A stretch of DNA of 64,000 nt from Paragordius varius (taxonomy: Eukaryota; Nematomorpha), in NCBI GenBank assembly GCA_964247055.1, contig OZ176051.1, positions 7,874,001 through 7,938,000 of the forward strand, given 5' to 3'. Below the pieces are notes generated by a model. It had not been told where the DNA came from. It ran no database searches and was given only the letters and a program-made list of their open reading frames with translations. Position numbers and translations under genes: made by a program. Of the stretch, positions 48,067 through 63,871 are shown piece after piece; the stretch's first letter is position 1, and every line of letters starts with the position of its first letter.

Positions 48067-49673
48067 CATGGCTTCTTAAACTATGGGTCGCGACCCCATG
48101 GGGTCACGACTGATAAAAATACAATTTGACAAAAAGTGTTTAACTTATAAAATTATTGTTATAAAGAAAAATAACAATTATCGTAGATAAATATATCAAA
48201 AAATCTTCTGGTTCGGAAAGACTGTTTATACCAGCTTTTCTATTCCGATCATTATAATCTATTTATTTATGCAAATGGAAAATGCTGGCTTTGTGATCTG
48301 TTGGAAAACCGGTAGAACCATTCAAATCCAAATGTCAAAAAATATAATCATTAATGAATGCCCCGACAATCGCTTAGCCCTTTTTCTGAATTAGGTTCCC
48401 AGTGGCCCACCCCGTGTAAAAAACAGATTTTTTGGAAAACGGAAGTCCAAAAAAATAGTGTCTTTGAGACAATTTTCCGGTAAACGTGTTGGACCATTTA
48501 ATTTCAATGATTATTTTTACTTTATTCGATTGCGTCGAACCTAGTCGGCTTACTTTTTTAATTTAGGCTCTCTTTTTACCCGTTCCCCCCGTAAAATGCC
48601 ATTTTTTCAAAAAAACTAAATAATTTTTTCAGGGTATGAGCCGTTAAAATTCACCGAGGATTTGAGTTATTCTCTGTTAAAAGGCAAAAAATTATGTTTT
48701 GCGTTTTTTTAATATTGGCTGCTGAGTAAACAGATAGTCGCCAAAAACCGCCACTATATAGAAATTGTGTTGTTTTGAAGCTAATTTACAGAAAATTTAT
48801 GAAGCCATATGAACTCATTAAAAGCTCGAAATATTACCCGTAACTATGTAAAAATCAAGGTCGGATTTTTTTTATTAGCCGTTAATTTGGGGCCTTTATG
48901 CCCTAAAACGCCATCATATAACGATTATTTAGTGTTGATGTATTTTTTCGAATAACCCATGAGACGATTGTGTGAAAGATGATTCCAAATATTTGCCCTA
49001 TAAAGGCAAAGAATTTAACTCAGCGCTTTTTCTATATAGGTCTATGGGTAGGGGTCTCTCTGTTTAAAACTGAGAAGCCATTCTGGGGAATTTGTATAAT
49101 ATCATTTTTTCCTTTAAAAAGGGACCACAAATGATTTATATTTTATATCCCTTGATCCCAGTCGTATCAACAAAATTTTAAATTAAAATTTTTAACCATG
49201 ATTTTCGTAAACGAAAATCTTAAAATAAATCCGATGATAGTTGAATATTAATTTTATTGAGGGACAGATTAAATATGGTCAATTTCGAGTAAATAATATT
49301 TCAGACTATGCAAAAACCCGTAAAAGAATAATTTTAGACATTCTTTTTATTAAATATGTTTATTATTAATTTTTATTTCCATATTTATCGCAAATTATAA
49401 AGAATAATTATCAATGAGACTACGCCACACTGAAGCGTGACAGAGCCAGCTATCATCTTGTATAAATTTAATATGAATCAGAAAATGTTATAGAAATTTA
49501 TAAAAAATGTAGTTTTTTGTCAATCTCTCAAAACCGAAATAATCCCGATAAATATTATCAACAATAAGTGTTATTTTGAAAAAATTATTATTTTTCTTTT
49601 ATATTTGTTGGGGTCGTTAAGAAACTCGCAATCATAAATGGGGTCGGGAACTAGAAAAGTTTAAGAAGCCCTG
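48067..49673. mobile_element. Non-autonomous hAT element with 8-bp target duplication
   Basis: Inverted ends are 'catggcttcttaaactatgg' at left and the inverse of 'cagggcttcttaaacttttc' at right. The G+C-rich subterminal 'gggtcgcgaccccatggggt' is a common hAT feature. Flanking octamers are TTCTATAC (48059-48066) and TTCTACAC (49674-49681), 7 of 8 identical, which fits the hAT duplication length. No transposase frame is visible. The interior from about 48275 to 49080 is a family B repeat. Confidence 0.8.
48275..49080 (+). repeat. Repeat family B copy inside the hAT element
   Basis: It begins 'aaatgctggctttgtgatct' and follows the 24.7-kb copy through 'cctagtcggctt' and 'acccgttccccccgtaaaa' to the ~160-bp units ('cgccatcatataacgattat', 'ataacccatgagacgattgt'). 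It skips some units present at 24.7 kb. Whether it inserted into the hAT element or was captured by it cannot be told. Confidence 0.7.
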
Positions 49674-49681
49674 TTCTACAC

Positions 49682-50962
49682 TAAATATGTTAACTTTTAT
49701 AAACACTTTTCTATCAATTATTTAGTTAATATACGGGTGGATTATATGAATGGCAAATTAAAATTCTCAATCACTACATATAATTTAGAACATAGTGGCC
49801 CACATGTATCGAACTCTCCCCTAAAAGTCTATATTTGTTTGAAGATGACGATAACAGAGTGTGAAGCAAATTTTATGATAATGGCTCTAAGTGCATTTGT
49901 ATAAATCATTTTAAATAGGATATCTACCACGTTTTGCTAAAAACATAAAGCCATTATTTGTCAACTGGATTAAGGGGTCTGATTCAAATAATGAGTCAAT
50001 CACCCTCCGAGAATCGATAAAAATTAAAAAAAAAAATTATAAAGCTTGTGTGGGCCTCGTTTTTTGATACATTGTTACAAAGTCAATGTTTGAAAACCTT
50101 ATTTTTTAGGCGTTAATACGAACTGAAAAATAAATCAAAATCGGTTCAGACTCGGCTTACATTTAAAAATAAAATTAAATTCAAATGGTTTGAATGACAG
50201 ATAATTGTTTATTCAATAAATTTTTTAAAACCTTTTTTTATATGATTAGGGATAAACTAAAGACCGATTCGAAAAATGTCGCGCATTCGTAAGAAATAAA
50301 AATTTATTAAAAAAATAATACAAAAGCCATATATATATGTAGGCCTGATTTATCAAAGAGAGGGGTCCTGACTTAAAGGATGTTTAAAGTAGCCACCTTC
50401 GACGCATTAAAAATATAAAATGGATTAATTTTTGTTTGAAGGTTCTATGGGTAGAAGGGGGAAGGGGAGTGGGGTAAAAGGGGCTTCAATATTATTAAAA
50501 AACTCAACTTTTATATTCTCTGAACTAATATGTACTCAAAAATATCAGTTATCCTATAGTTTTTCTAAAAACATTTCAGGCAATAGATATACAAAGAACT
50601 TAAATAAAAATGATTGCTAAAATAAAAAACAAATATACAATCTTAATTTTAAATTTCGGATTTAACGGCCATAATTTTTTAAAAAACCTTCATTTTTAGG
50701 GATGGTTAATAAAAAACAAGGCCCACGGCGTCCGCTTAATATATATAATAATATTGAAACCGAAGTGTACCAAACGTCCCAAAATTTTTAACAAATTATA
50801 TTTTTATTTATTACGCGGTGGTGAAAACTGAAGAGTATATCAAAAAACAGCTTAGTAAAACTCGGTAGATTTACAAAGGTTTAAAATCCACTAAATTTCC
50901 GATTTTTATTAAAATTGCTTTAAAATTTTATATGTATAGTGCACACTAAGTCCTTATTAATA
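49682..50962. other. Gene-free stretch
   Basis: AT-rich DNA with a short purine-rich patch (50440-50480, GGGGAAGGGGAGTGGGG). The short frame there (50432-50620) has no homology I recognise and no splice partners. Confidence 0.35.
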
Positions 50963-51183
50963 TTGGGGTAGTTTTATATCCCAGAATAATTTGAAGCTTG
51001 AATATCTTAAAAAGTATTAATTAATTGTTTGGAGCCCTCTCCAAATTTACGACTCTAGTCCCAAAACTGTAAAAAATAGGAGTTCTTTTATCTTATAAAT
51101 CAGGGATAGATAATTTTTTAACTAAATAACTTTCAAAACTGCAATTTGTGTATAAAGAGCTCTGGGATATATAACTACCCCAA
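50963..51183. repeat. 221-bp inverted-repeat (MITE-like) unit
   Basis: The left end 'ttggggtagttttatatccc' and right end 'gggatatataactaccccaa' are near-perfect inverses of about 23 bp. The 'ttttggggtagtttt' word also occurs at 32.2 kb. No coding capacity. Confidence 0.6.
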
Positions 51184-51220
51184 AATGTAAACTAGGTCAA
51201 AAAGAAAGGTAATGAAGTGT

Positions 51221-51221
51221 T

Positions 51222-51253
<32 letters not shown>
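51221..51253. repeat. (AT)n microsatellite
   Basis: Dinucleotide AT run. A (GT)n run of about 20 bp lies nearby at about 51798-51817. Confidence 0.9.
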
Positions 51254-51256
<3 letters not shown>

Positions 51257-51479
51257 TATTAATTTTTCATATCGTCAAAAACTATTCCCAATGAATAAAG
51301 CGATTCATAGCCATTAAAATTTTTACTTTTCATATTGTCAATATTTCTTTATAAGTTTTTTTAGATCCTAGCTGCTTAAAATAATCATAACAATGGAATA
51401 TTACTCTAGATACAATATCTTGAAATATTTTCATAATTATCTATCGGGTTGAATTTTATATTTTTTAATTACGCTAGAG

Positions 51480-52530
51480 TAATGTGACCAGATATTTAAA
51501 ACCCTGACGCAGTACAAAATTAAACAATTGAATAAATTTATAATCAGGGATTGGAACACGGACCGTTTTAGTTTCGGTCAGGTTCCATTCGATTTTGGCC
51601 TAATATTTTGGATTTTATTCCACTATTTTTGAGTTTAATATAAACAATTTATGAGTGATAATAGCCAAAAACGAATAAATAATAATAATAAATGAAAAAT
51701 TTATAATTAAATATTAAATTTGTTATAACGCCTCATAAAACGCAAAGGCACGGTAAAGAAAATTAAAAGAAAAGAATTGGTAAAAAAATTATTTGTTATG
51801 TGTGTGTGTGTGTGTCAAAATTAAAATAAGTCTAAAACTTGATTAGTTAAAAATAAATGAATAAGAAAATTTTCTAAAAATTAAAGGGAAGTAAAAAATT
51901 AAGAAATATCACTCCCACCTTATGAGAATAAAAACGTAAAATATTAATTTTTTCTTACGAAAAAAAGGTTATATCGAAATTATAAGCTAAATATAATGAA
52001 TTTCATGTTACGGAATTAATTTTAAAAATTTTCCGTTTAATAATTATATTAAAGTAAACTCAAACAAAATTTAATTATACTGATACTTATATGAAACAAA
52101 AATGAATTCAAAACTTGATCAAATTACTAAAATATATATCTATTTTGTATTTATTTTAAATCTAAGGTCGCTTTTGCGGAAGCCCGGAGTGAAAGAGCCA
52201 TTAGCCTAAATCTGGAGTCTGATATTTATAGTTCCGCCACTGCGCATGTTGGTGCATTCATAAGCGATTGAGCGGTCCAAAACCCAATTCCATGTATATT
52301 CAGAAATTAAAATTCTAAAAAGATCATAGTTTTTTACCGCAAAAGGAACCATTTATTTTAACAAAGGGTACTCTATCAAATTCTATAAAAAAATTTCTTC
52401 AAATAAAAGGTAATAGGGACATATAAAAAAATTTATTTCAAAAAGCAGTACAAAAGTCAGCGCAGTACAGGCGCGGTTTTTTTTCGAAAACCCAGTACTG
52501 TACTGCGAAAAAACAGCCTATCTGGTCACT
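51480..52530. mobile_element. 1.05-kb terminal-inverted-repeat element with an 11-bp flanking direct repeat
   Basis: Inverted ends are 'gtgaccagatatttaaaacc' at left and the inverse of 'agtgaccagatagg' at right. Subterminal 'gcagtac' and 'gtactgc' words occur at both ends. Identical TTACGCTAGAG sits at 51469-51479 and 52531-52541, an apparent target duplication. Nine to eleven bases is the range of Mutator-type elements. The interior has no long reading frame; a hAT-like 'cagggattggaacacgg' fragment is nested at about 51545. Confidence 0.65.
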
Positions 52531-52641
52531 TTACGCTAGAGGAAAATATTAGTAAAAATCGGTAAAATATAATATGTTTATATTGACAAGTAATTTTTAA
52601 TAAAATTATCACATGCCGAAATGCTTTTATGTTTATTTTAA

Positions 52642-57052
<4,411 letters not shown>

Positions 57053-58986
57053 ACTTTATATTTTAATTTATGATTCAATATCCAAACTAGCTTTAATATA
57101 TATATATATATTAAATGATAGATGATTATTTTACAAGAAGGTTAAACACAAACATTATTTTTTATTTAACAATATGCATATATAACATGTTTTTATGAAA
57201 AATATTTATATATATTTGGGGGCAACAATGTTATGGTTTTAAATTTTTTATATTATATTATATTCACTAAACTATTGAAATCTGTGCATTTTAATAAATT
57301 ATTTTAACAAAATTATTCCAAATATAAATAAATTTTTGTTTTATTTTTTTGAATTATTTATATAAATGAAATCGATAAAGACCTTTTGATAAAAAAATAG
57401 ATTTTTTTTGGCTTGAAATAACATTTATAAAAACAAAACAATTTATATAAGTCTAAACATTTGATCCAAAATTATTTAAATACTGAGACATTTATTACAC
57501 ATCATCGTTTTAACTTAGACATATATTGAAATAATGTTTCATTTTGGATATAAGATAATAGTAAAATTAACTTAAATTTTTTTACTTGATTAGTTTTATT
57601 TTAAAGTAATAATTTTTTATAAATTATTTAAATATATTTGTGTTCGAATTGATTTTATAAAATTAATTTTAAAATAATGTGAAAATGAATTTGGTGAAAT
57701 TCATAAAAGCTAAAAAAACTAAATAATGGCATTAAAAGAGACGCGAGAATGAAAACGAAACTATCAATTATTACCAATTGATTCAGGGCACGTAAGAGTT
57801 TTACATATATGTACAGCAGTCCATCAGGAAAATTTAAATGCAAAAAAAGTAGTTTTGCTGAAACACTTATGTTTTAAATCCAAGAATAAGGTGTTTTTAA
57901 GGAGTCCTGTCGTTTTGTCTATGATCGTCCTATAAACTCTGGTTATGGTTAACCATCAGTGAATCGGGTGCCTTTTTCATTTGGAGGTAAAAAGTTATAA
58001 ATTGGCTTGTAGATGGACGTACAAAACTCTTTTTCCTATTATGTATAACTTTTTTATACAAAAATTATTTGCCAAAGATCTATCATCAAAGCTGTTGATC
58101 TTTAGAGTTGAAGGTAGCTGATTTAAGATAGGTTTTTATTGTTATTTTCCAATTGCTTCTATTTCCGCATCTTCTATTTTTAGTTTAACCTCACCAAGGT
58201 CATCATATATAGTACTGAACCAGGTTTTGATCTGGTTGTGGAGTTGAACATCATTATAAATTTTAGATCATAAAGGCTAATTTATGATCGATTTTTACAA
58301 CTTTAAGATACTAAAAATCTAGTTTTTAAGTAATTGTTGAGTACCTTTAAAAATTCAAAAAAATATAAAAACATTTTTAAAGCTGAATCTGTCAAAATTA
58401 AAACTCAAAAGACTGTATAGAAAATAATTATCACAATACCTTGATGCCAATCGAATCAATGGCCGCGGTAAAATAATTAACCATATTGTGCAAAGTGTTG
58501 ATAAATTGAAAGGGCAATCTCAATTATAACAAAATAATATAGCCCTTTGAATGATATGCTTAAGTGTGAGCTAAAGATATAATGATTATGTCACCAAACA
58601 AATATTTATAATAATCAATATTCACCTTTGATACCGTTTTATAATGTTTATCGGATTATTCATTCAAAATTGGTCAAATTAATAAAAGAAATCGAAACTA
58701 TAAAACATTTTTTAGCATCCGAAATATAATAACATATTAACTTTTAATGAAAGCATGATTGGGGTGTATATCAAAATAAGCAAGATATTAATAAACTATG
58801 CGAGAAAAGTATTATCAATTTACGGTCATCGTTCTCATAGGTTATCAGAAAAAATAACAAGTCATTATTATATATGGAATCAAGATTTAGAAAGATTACA
58901 AAATCCTAAAATAATAAACAATATGAATTTGGATAAAATGTTATATATATTTATTAAATATAATAAGACTATGTTAAAACATCATA
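57053..58986. other. Intergenic region between GOLPH3 and SDHAF4
   Basis: An AATAAA near 57327 may end GOLPH3 transcripts, and on the minus strand an AATAAA at about 58953-58958 lies 30 bp after the SDHAF4 stop. A patch at 58140-58270 is less AT-rich and open for about 40 codons on the minus strand, ending in a stop, but has no start or acceptor at its edge. Otherwise no gene is seen. Confidence 0.4.
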
Positions 58987-59241
58987 TTAAAAATCACATG
59001 CGCGTCCTTGTCGTTCCCAATCTCCATAGCGTGTAGGCTCAGGACCTAAAGGGCCGCCAATTTCGCCGGTGACTGGGTTTTGACCGTCTGGAAATGGAGG
59101 ATACCTGAAATGTATTGATAGATTTTCATCTGGTTTTTGTGGCTCTTTTTCATCATTTAAGTGAGACGTGTTTGCAGTTATTTCTGTTTTAACTGAAGAA
59201 AACAATCTTGCTAAGCTTCGTTTTATCACATTGGTTAACAT
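58987..59241 (-). CDS. SDHAF4: Succinate dehydrogenase assembly factor 4, mitochondrial
   Basis: A single intronless frame of 84 residues. The N-terminus [20 protein letters not shown] is basic and amphipathic without acidic residues at first, as in a mitochondrial presequence. The C-terminal block '[20 protein letters not shown]' continuing '[10 protein letters not shown]' is the near-invariant DUF1674 signature of the family (human: [23 protein letters not shown]). SDHAF4 is a matrix chaperone that binds flavinylated SDHA and promotes its joining to SDHB in complex II. Human SDHAF4 has 108 residues, so this one is slightly short in the linker. It is transcribed divergently from the NTAN1-like gene, with 59 bp between start codons. 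Confidence 0.95.
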   Translation of the reverse strand: MLTNVIKRSLARLFSSVKTEITANTSHLNDEKEPQKPDENLSIHFRYPPFPDGQNPVTGEIGGPLGPEPTRYGDWERQGRACDF

Positions 59242-59300
59242 ATTAATGTAACAGTTGTTTCTGCATGTGATGTACGGTACTTTTGGATTAATATTTTACA
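59242..59300. promoter_or_regulatory. Compact bidirectional promoter region SDHAF4 / NTAN1-like
   Basis: Only 59 bp separate the divergent start codons. It contains a more balanced patch ('ctgcatgtgatgtacggtac') within AT-rich DNA and no obvious TATA box. The two genes must share promoter DNA, or one must start transcription inside the other or use an unseen upstream exon. Confidence 0.6.
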
Positions 59301-61325
59301 ATGCCATTGAAAATCGATGAGATATTTCCAGAGGATTTGCCTAGCTCACTTAATGATTATTTTGAAGTATTTGGACGCTTGAGAGAACGGAGTTTAAATT
59401 TTATAAATTCCGATAGAATTGAATTCGATGACCCTTCATTTCTTTTGTACATTTTTAAAGGCGAATATGTGATTTTAAATGCTAATACCACTAATATTAA
59501 ATTTGTTGGTTCGGATTTCGCTGTAAATTCATCCATAATTATTATTCGTGAACCATTTTCGGATACAGTTGCTTTCGCCCACATTGGACACGAATATGAC
59601 GTCGAAGTAATATAATTATTTGATATACGTAAATTGCTATATTGATATATATTCTCCAATTAACTTTTAAAATTAAGTATGAAACATAGTTTTTTCACAA
59701 TTTATAAAATATTTCTTAGTCGTGTATATCAGACATTGCTATAAAGTTAATCACTCAAGCCCAGCGTTTAAATGTAATTATGATGGAACCTATGTTGGAG
59801 GTTTCATTTTTTGGAGGATTTACCTGTAAGGAGAGTTTTTATCCAAATCAAAAAATGGAGAAGTTTAAAACGTCTTTGGAAAATCTTGGTGCTTCTTCAT
59901 CCAATGATAAAACGTTCTCTTTGCCATCCGAAATAGATTATTTAGAAAATGAGGATGATAATGATGAGAAAAATCTAAATGCCCCTGAATCAATTGACTT
60001 GGGTATTGTAAATGAATCTGAAAGACTAGTTCTCAATATTCTTAATTCGCTGAATCAATCAAAACTTATTTATGATCTCATCATACTTTGTTCTGGCATA
60101 ATAAATACGGATGCACTAGAGATAACTTCAAATATAACAGATATGTACTTATTCAATAAAAACGTAAAGACAATGAAACCTGATCACGATAACACAACCC
60201 ATAATTTAAAACATTCTACGGCAAGAAGGTCGTCCGTTTTTGCTACATTGTTTCACAACATTGCAAAACCAAGAAAAAGTGAAATGTTTTCGCAAAACAA
60301 TGAAATGTCCGAAATTGCTATACCTGAATTTGAGAATAAGTTTGAGTCAACGAACCGTAGACAAAGATCTTCCAGTGTGTTTGAATCATTGACCGGTTTT
60401 TTGGGTCGTGGGATACGCTCACTAGGTGGCAGACGATTTAAAAGCACTAATCATAGCGATCGTTTTTATCATGGACCGAAAATAAGTGCAGTGGCTTTCG
60501 AAGTGGCTACTAGATCCCCATTTCCTGTTTCAAAATTTTTTGTTGTTCAACTTACTGGCGAACTTGCTACATTATTCAGTCCGTCGGAAACGGATGATTC
60601 TAAAGGTAAAAGATTGTCTTTTTTATTCCCGCTCTCAACTTCAACTCAAACGAGAAAAAAATCGTCATTGTCTGATCTGTTTCAAATTAGCCGTACGGGT
60701 AGAAAATTTTCACCTAGGCTTCAGACAACCTCGCAGCCCGCTGATCAAACTTATGTTTCGTCATTCACGCCACAAATATCTCGTAAATCAAGCGCCGCTA
60801 TTGATAACTCTTTTGCATATGCCGAAACGTTGGATCGAATATATCAGGATAATATGTCTGAACTAGCTCCTAATTGGGTTTCCCGTTTTGCAACGTCATG
60901 CATACCCATGATTGTGAGTGAGCAATTAGCCCTAAATTTACCCTTGACACCAGATACTATTAAAAACGAGTCCAATAACTTTGAATCATACGATTCATCA
61001 TCAAACTACATAAATTCCATCAATAACAATATCACCGCCAATCTTTTTAATTTACCCATGCAATGCGTATACGATAATACTTTAATGCCCTCTTTAACGA
61101 ATCTAATCAATAATCCTAGACGATATACTCTTCCGGCACTTGCTTCCCTCACTGATGAAAATTTAACTTCAATGATAGAGAAACGGAGTAGGGATAGTTT
61201 GTGCCTCAAAATACCGTTTGGGATAATCAAGCAAACTTTGTTACTTATTTATCAAAGGAACCATGAAATACGAAAAAATAATAGGTAATATTTTGTTATT
61301 TAACATTATCTGTAAACATTTCACC

Positions 61326-61365
<40 letters not shown>

Positions 61366-62589
61366 TTTATTGCTGTCTACACATTCATTAAATAGTCATA
61401 TAATCCAGTAGAAATCAATATAATAAATATAATGGTTAAATAGGTTTCAACCTCTAGAGAAGCATATGATTTGTTCTTTTCAATAATTATTTACTATTAT
61501 ACAGACGCAAAATATCATTGTCGTTACAAAAACTTGGTGAAGCAGACGCTATACCAGACTCTGCTGAAGAAGATGAAATTGATAAACTTAAAACCGCCGT
61601 TAATACGGAAATAGAGTTGAAAAGTGCCTTAACCACTGTATATCGCTTTCTGGGATCTAGCAAAATATCCCCAATACCCAGTCAAAATTTAACTCACGCC
61701 CTGGCTTTAGTTGAAACTTACCTCTATCCGGAATCGATTGTGGATAACCAAAATTCATTTATGAGTAATTTAATTTTTTTTAATCCTTCATTATTTTTGA
61801 ACGTATGTAAAGAAATGAACATAAATATTCATTTTTTAGATTAATAAAAAATTATAGTTTTTAAAGGGTAATAACCTATGTTGTATTAGTACTTACGAAA
61901 GTAACACTCGCCTGCCCAGAGCTGATAGTGATCATAAAATAATTGCGTAGTTTAGAGTTTCGCCTCTGGCACACAGTGTAAAAATCCATTAATGGTAAAC
62001 GCGATTTTTCACCTTTGTATATATGTACATTTTTATACAACGTTAAGGTAAATAAATAGATTGACTTTTTTTCCTCCAAATATTTTCCGCATCCTTCATT
62101 TATTTTTCTACTTTAGATCGATATTCCCAAACCCTGCTTCCATCAAGTAAATCTATGACTTCCTTTAGGGGTGGAGTGTCTCCCCTTGTGACTGGCGATG
62201 CTGCCTTTCAACCCCTGTTAGTTTCAGAAGTAGCATCAACTGATGAACATCAAATTTATGCTTGTGCCTTGGAATATATTGCACGGGCCTGGGATGGTCA
62301 AATGTTATTAGCCTTGGCTTGTTGTATCAAACAAGCCCTCGTATATGTCAAATATGAATTGGGTGCAGCTTTACACACCATCACCACTTCTGTGGGACAA
62401 ATTCAATCACTCGATGAATCGACGCAAAAAAACGCAATTACTCTTACATTAGATAATTCTAATAAAGAACATGCTGGCGAAGATGATGAGACTCAACAGT
62501 ATATGATTGTTAAATATGAATTAAATTCATTGGGCCGATGGCAAATGGTGGTTGAAAATAATGTCATATATCAAGGGACAACCATATAA
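59301..62589 (+). CDS. NTAN1-like protein, strongly expanded, catalytic cysteine apparently replaced
   Basis: Four exons (59301-59606, 59720-61284, 61505-61764, 62117-62589) with matching phases give 867 residues; NTAN1 usually has about 310. The N-terminal part matches the NTAN1 core in order: 'LLYIFKGEYVIL', 'IKFVGSDFAVNSSIIIIREP' (family GSDDATTCHIVVLRH), 'AFAHIGHEYDVE', 'MLEVSFFGGF' (family LEVHLVGGF), and after a long insert 'YDLIILCSGIINTDA' and 'PKISAVAFEVATRSPFPVS'. A possible match to the family C-terminus is 'SRDSLCLKIPFGIIKQTLL'. NTAN1 deamidates N-terminal asparagine in the N-degron pathway through a cysteine nucleophile. Here the aligned residue is serine (about position 75), so activity is doubtful. 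Inserts are rich in Ser, Arg and Asn, for example 'RRQRSSSVFESLTGFLGRGI'. Exons 3-4 have no recognised domain. It could be a pseudo-enzyme. Confidence 0.72.
61326..61366. repeat. (AT)n(GT)n microsatellite in NTAN1-like intron 2
   Basis: Dinucleotide run starting about 40 bp after the exon 2 donor, passing from AT to GT. Confidence 0.9.
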
Positions 62590-63500
62590 TCCAATAACAG
62601 ATCTATTATTATTTGCTACTTTTTAATTGCAGTAAAGCAGCCATATTATTAATTACATGGATCGTATGTTGCTAATAGAGATAACTTAAATGCGTAAAGG
62701 AGCATAATTTTTTGTGTTTTTAGAAATTGCATGTTTAAAATTTAAGCAGGAAAAAGCTAAAAAATATTTTCTCGCAAAAATCTAAACTTTTATCCTTGAT
62801 AATAGTTTTAAATACCCATGTAAACAATAATATAGCTGCTTACGGTATTATATCCATTATTTATCCAAAGTTTACATGCCAAAAACATATTAGCCATTTA
62901 TTTTAAATTTTTAAAAAAGTTATATTGTGCAATATAGTTATTTTTTATGATAACGCATTCTTCCAAATATAAAACCATTAGTCATTCATATTATATTATT
63001 TTAATACTCAGGTTTTTTTCATATATTTTTCAAGTGCAATCTATACTTATTATTTAATTATCAATTATTTAATAAATATTTTTTCAAATCTATTTATCAA
63101 ACCTCTTATTTTTGGATCAAAATACATTATGAAATTGGATAGAAAATTAAATATTTTTTATAAAATAAATTTTATCTGCTAAAATTATTCTTAGGGCGAT
63201 CAACTTGTAAAACATAATTAAAATCCGATAATAGTAATATATATTTGATTAAGGAATACTCCCATATTTAAACCACTGTTTAAAACCCTTTAAAATTAAT
63301 CGCTATTTTTAGCCATACCCTAGTAAAAATATTAAAGTTAATTAATGTACTATAAAAATCCAAGATTTTTATAATATTAACACTTTCAAGATGATTAAAG
63401 AGTATTGGTAAAATTGTTAAATCATTTTATTGAAAAAGATTTTTAAATTTAATATATTCACCAAACATGATCGCGCATTTTTGATACCTTGCGTGATCAG
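62590..63500. other. Gene-free stretch downstream of the NTAN1-like gene
   Basis: AT-rich; AATAAA at about 63070 is one possible polyadenylation signal. No exon or repeat end recognised. Confidence 0.35.
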
Positions 63501-63871
63501 GCACACACTCCTGAATGGCATTATTATAAATACAAGTTATTTAATGTGCAAATTAAGGTCCCTCCCCGTACAAATGAAAGGTAAATTCTTAAATTAGTTA
63601 TTTATCTTATTTTTATATTAATTTATTTATGAGTAGGTTTATATATTTAGTATTATAGTGATTATGTATAGATTTAAAAATAGATTTATTCGATAAGGGA
63701 TAGGATTGTTTTTTTAGTTGGCTTTAATTTTAAATTTATTTTTTTTGATTTTATTATTTTTTTATTAATTTTTTAATTTTAATATTTTTATTTTTTTTAA
63801 GAGAGAATAAAGAAACGGTGGTAAATGATACCGCCGTTAATATTAATTTCTTACAATTAGTTGATTATTAG
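63501..63871 (+). CDS. Possible last two exons of an unrecognised gene
   Basis: Two segments look coding: 63501-63580 ('AHTPEWHYYKYKLFNVQI' then 'KVPPRTNER') and 63802-63871 ('ENKETVVNDTAVNINF', 'LQLVDY', stop). They are joined by a 221-bp intron with AAG|GTAAAT donor and TTTAAG acceptor, phases 2 and 2 agreeing. The first segment begins at a CAG acceptor in phase 0, so earlier exons are needed; I could not find them upstream. No family is recognised. It could also be alternative 3' exons of the NTAN1-like gene, or chance. Confidence 0.3.

Noticed and set aside
58140-58270. Minus-strand open segment ending 'IEDAEIEAIGK' and a stop
   Set aside because: It is only about 40 codons with no start, no acceptor at the edge and no recognised homology. 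Kept as a note only.
58755-59036. Plus-strand frame of 93 codons
   Set aside because: It overlaps the conserved 3' end of SDHAF4 on the other strand. Its composition follows local AT content and it has no recognised motif.
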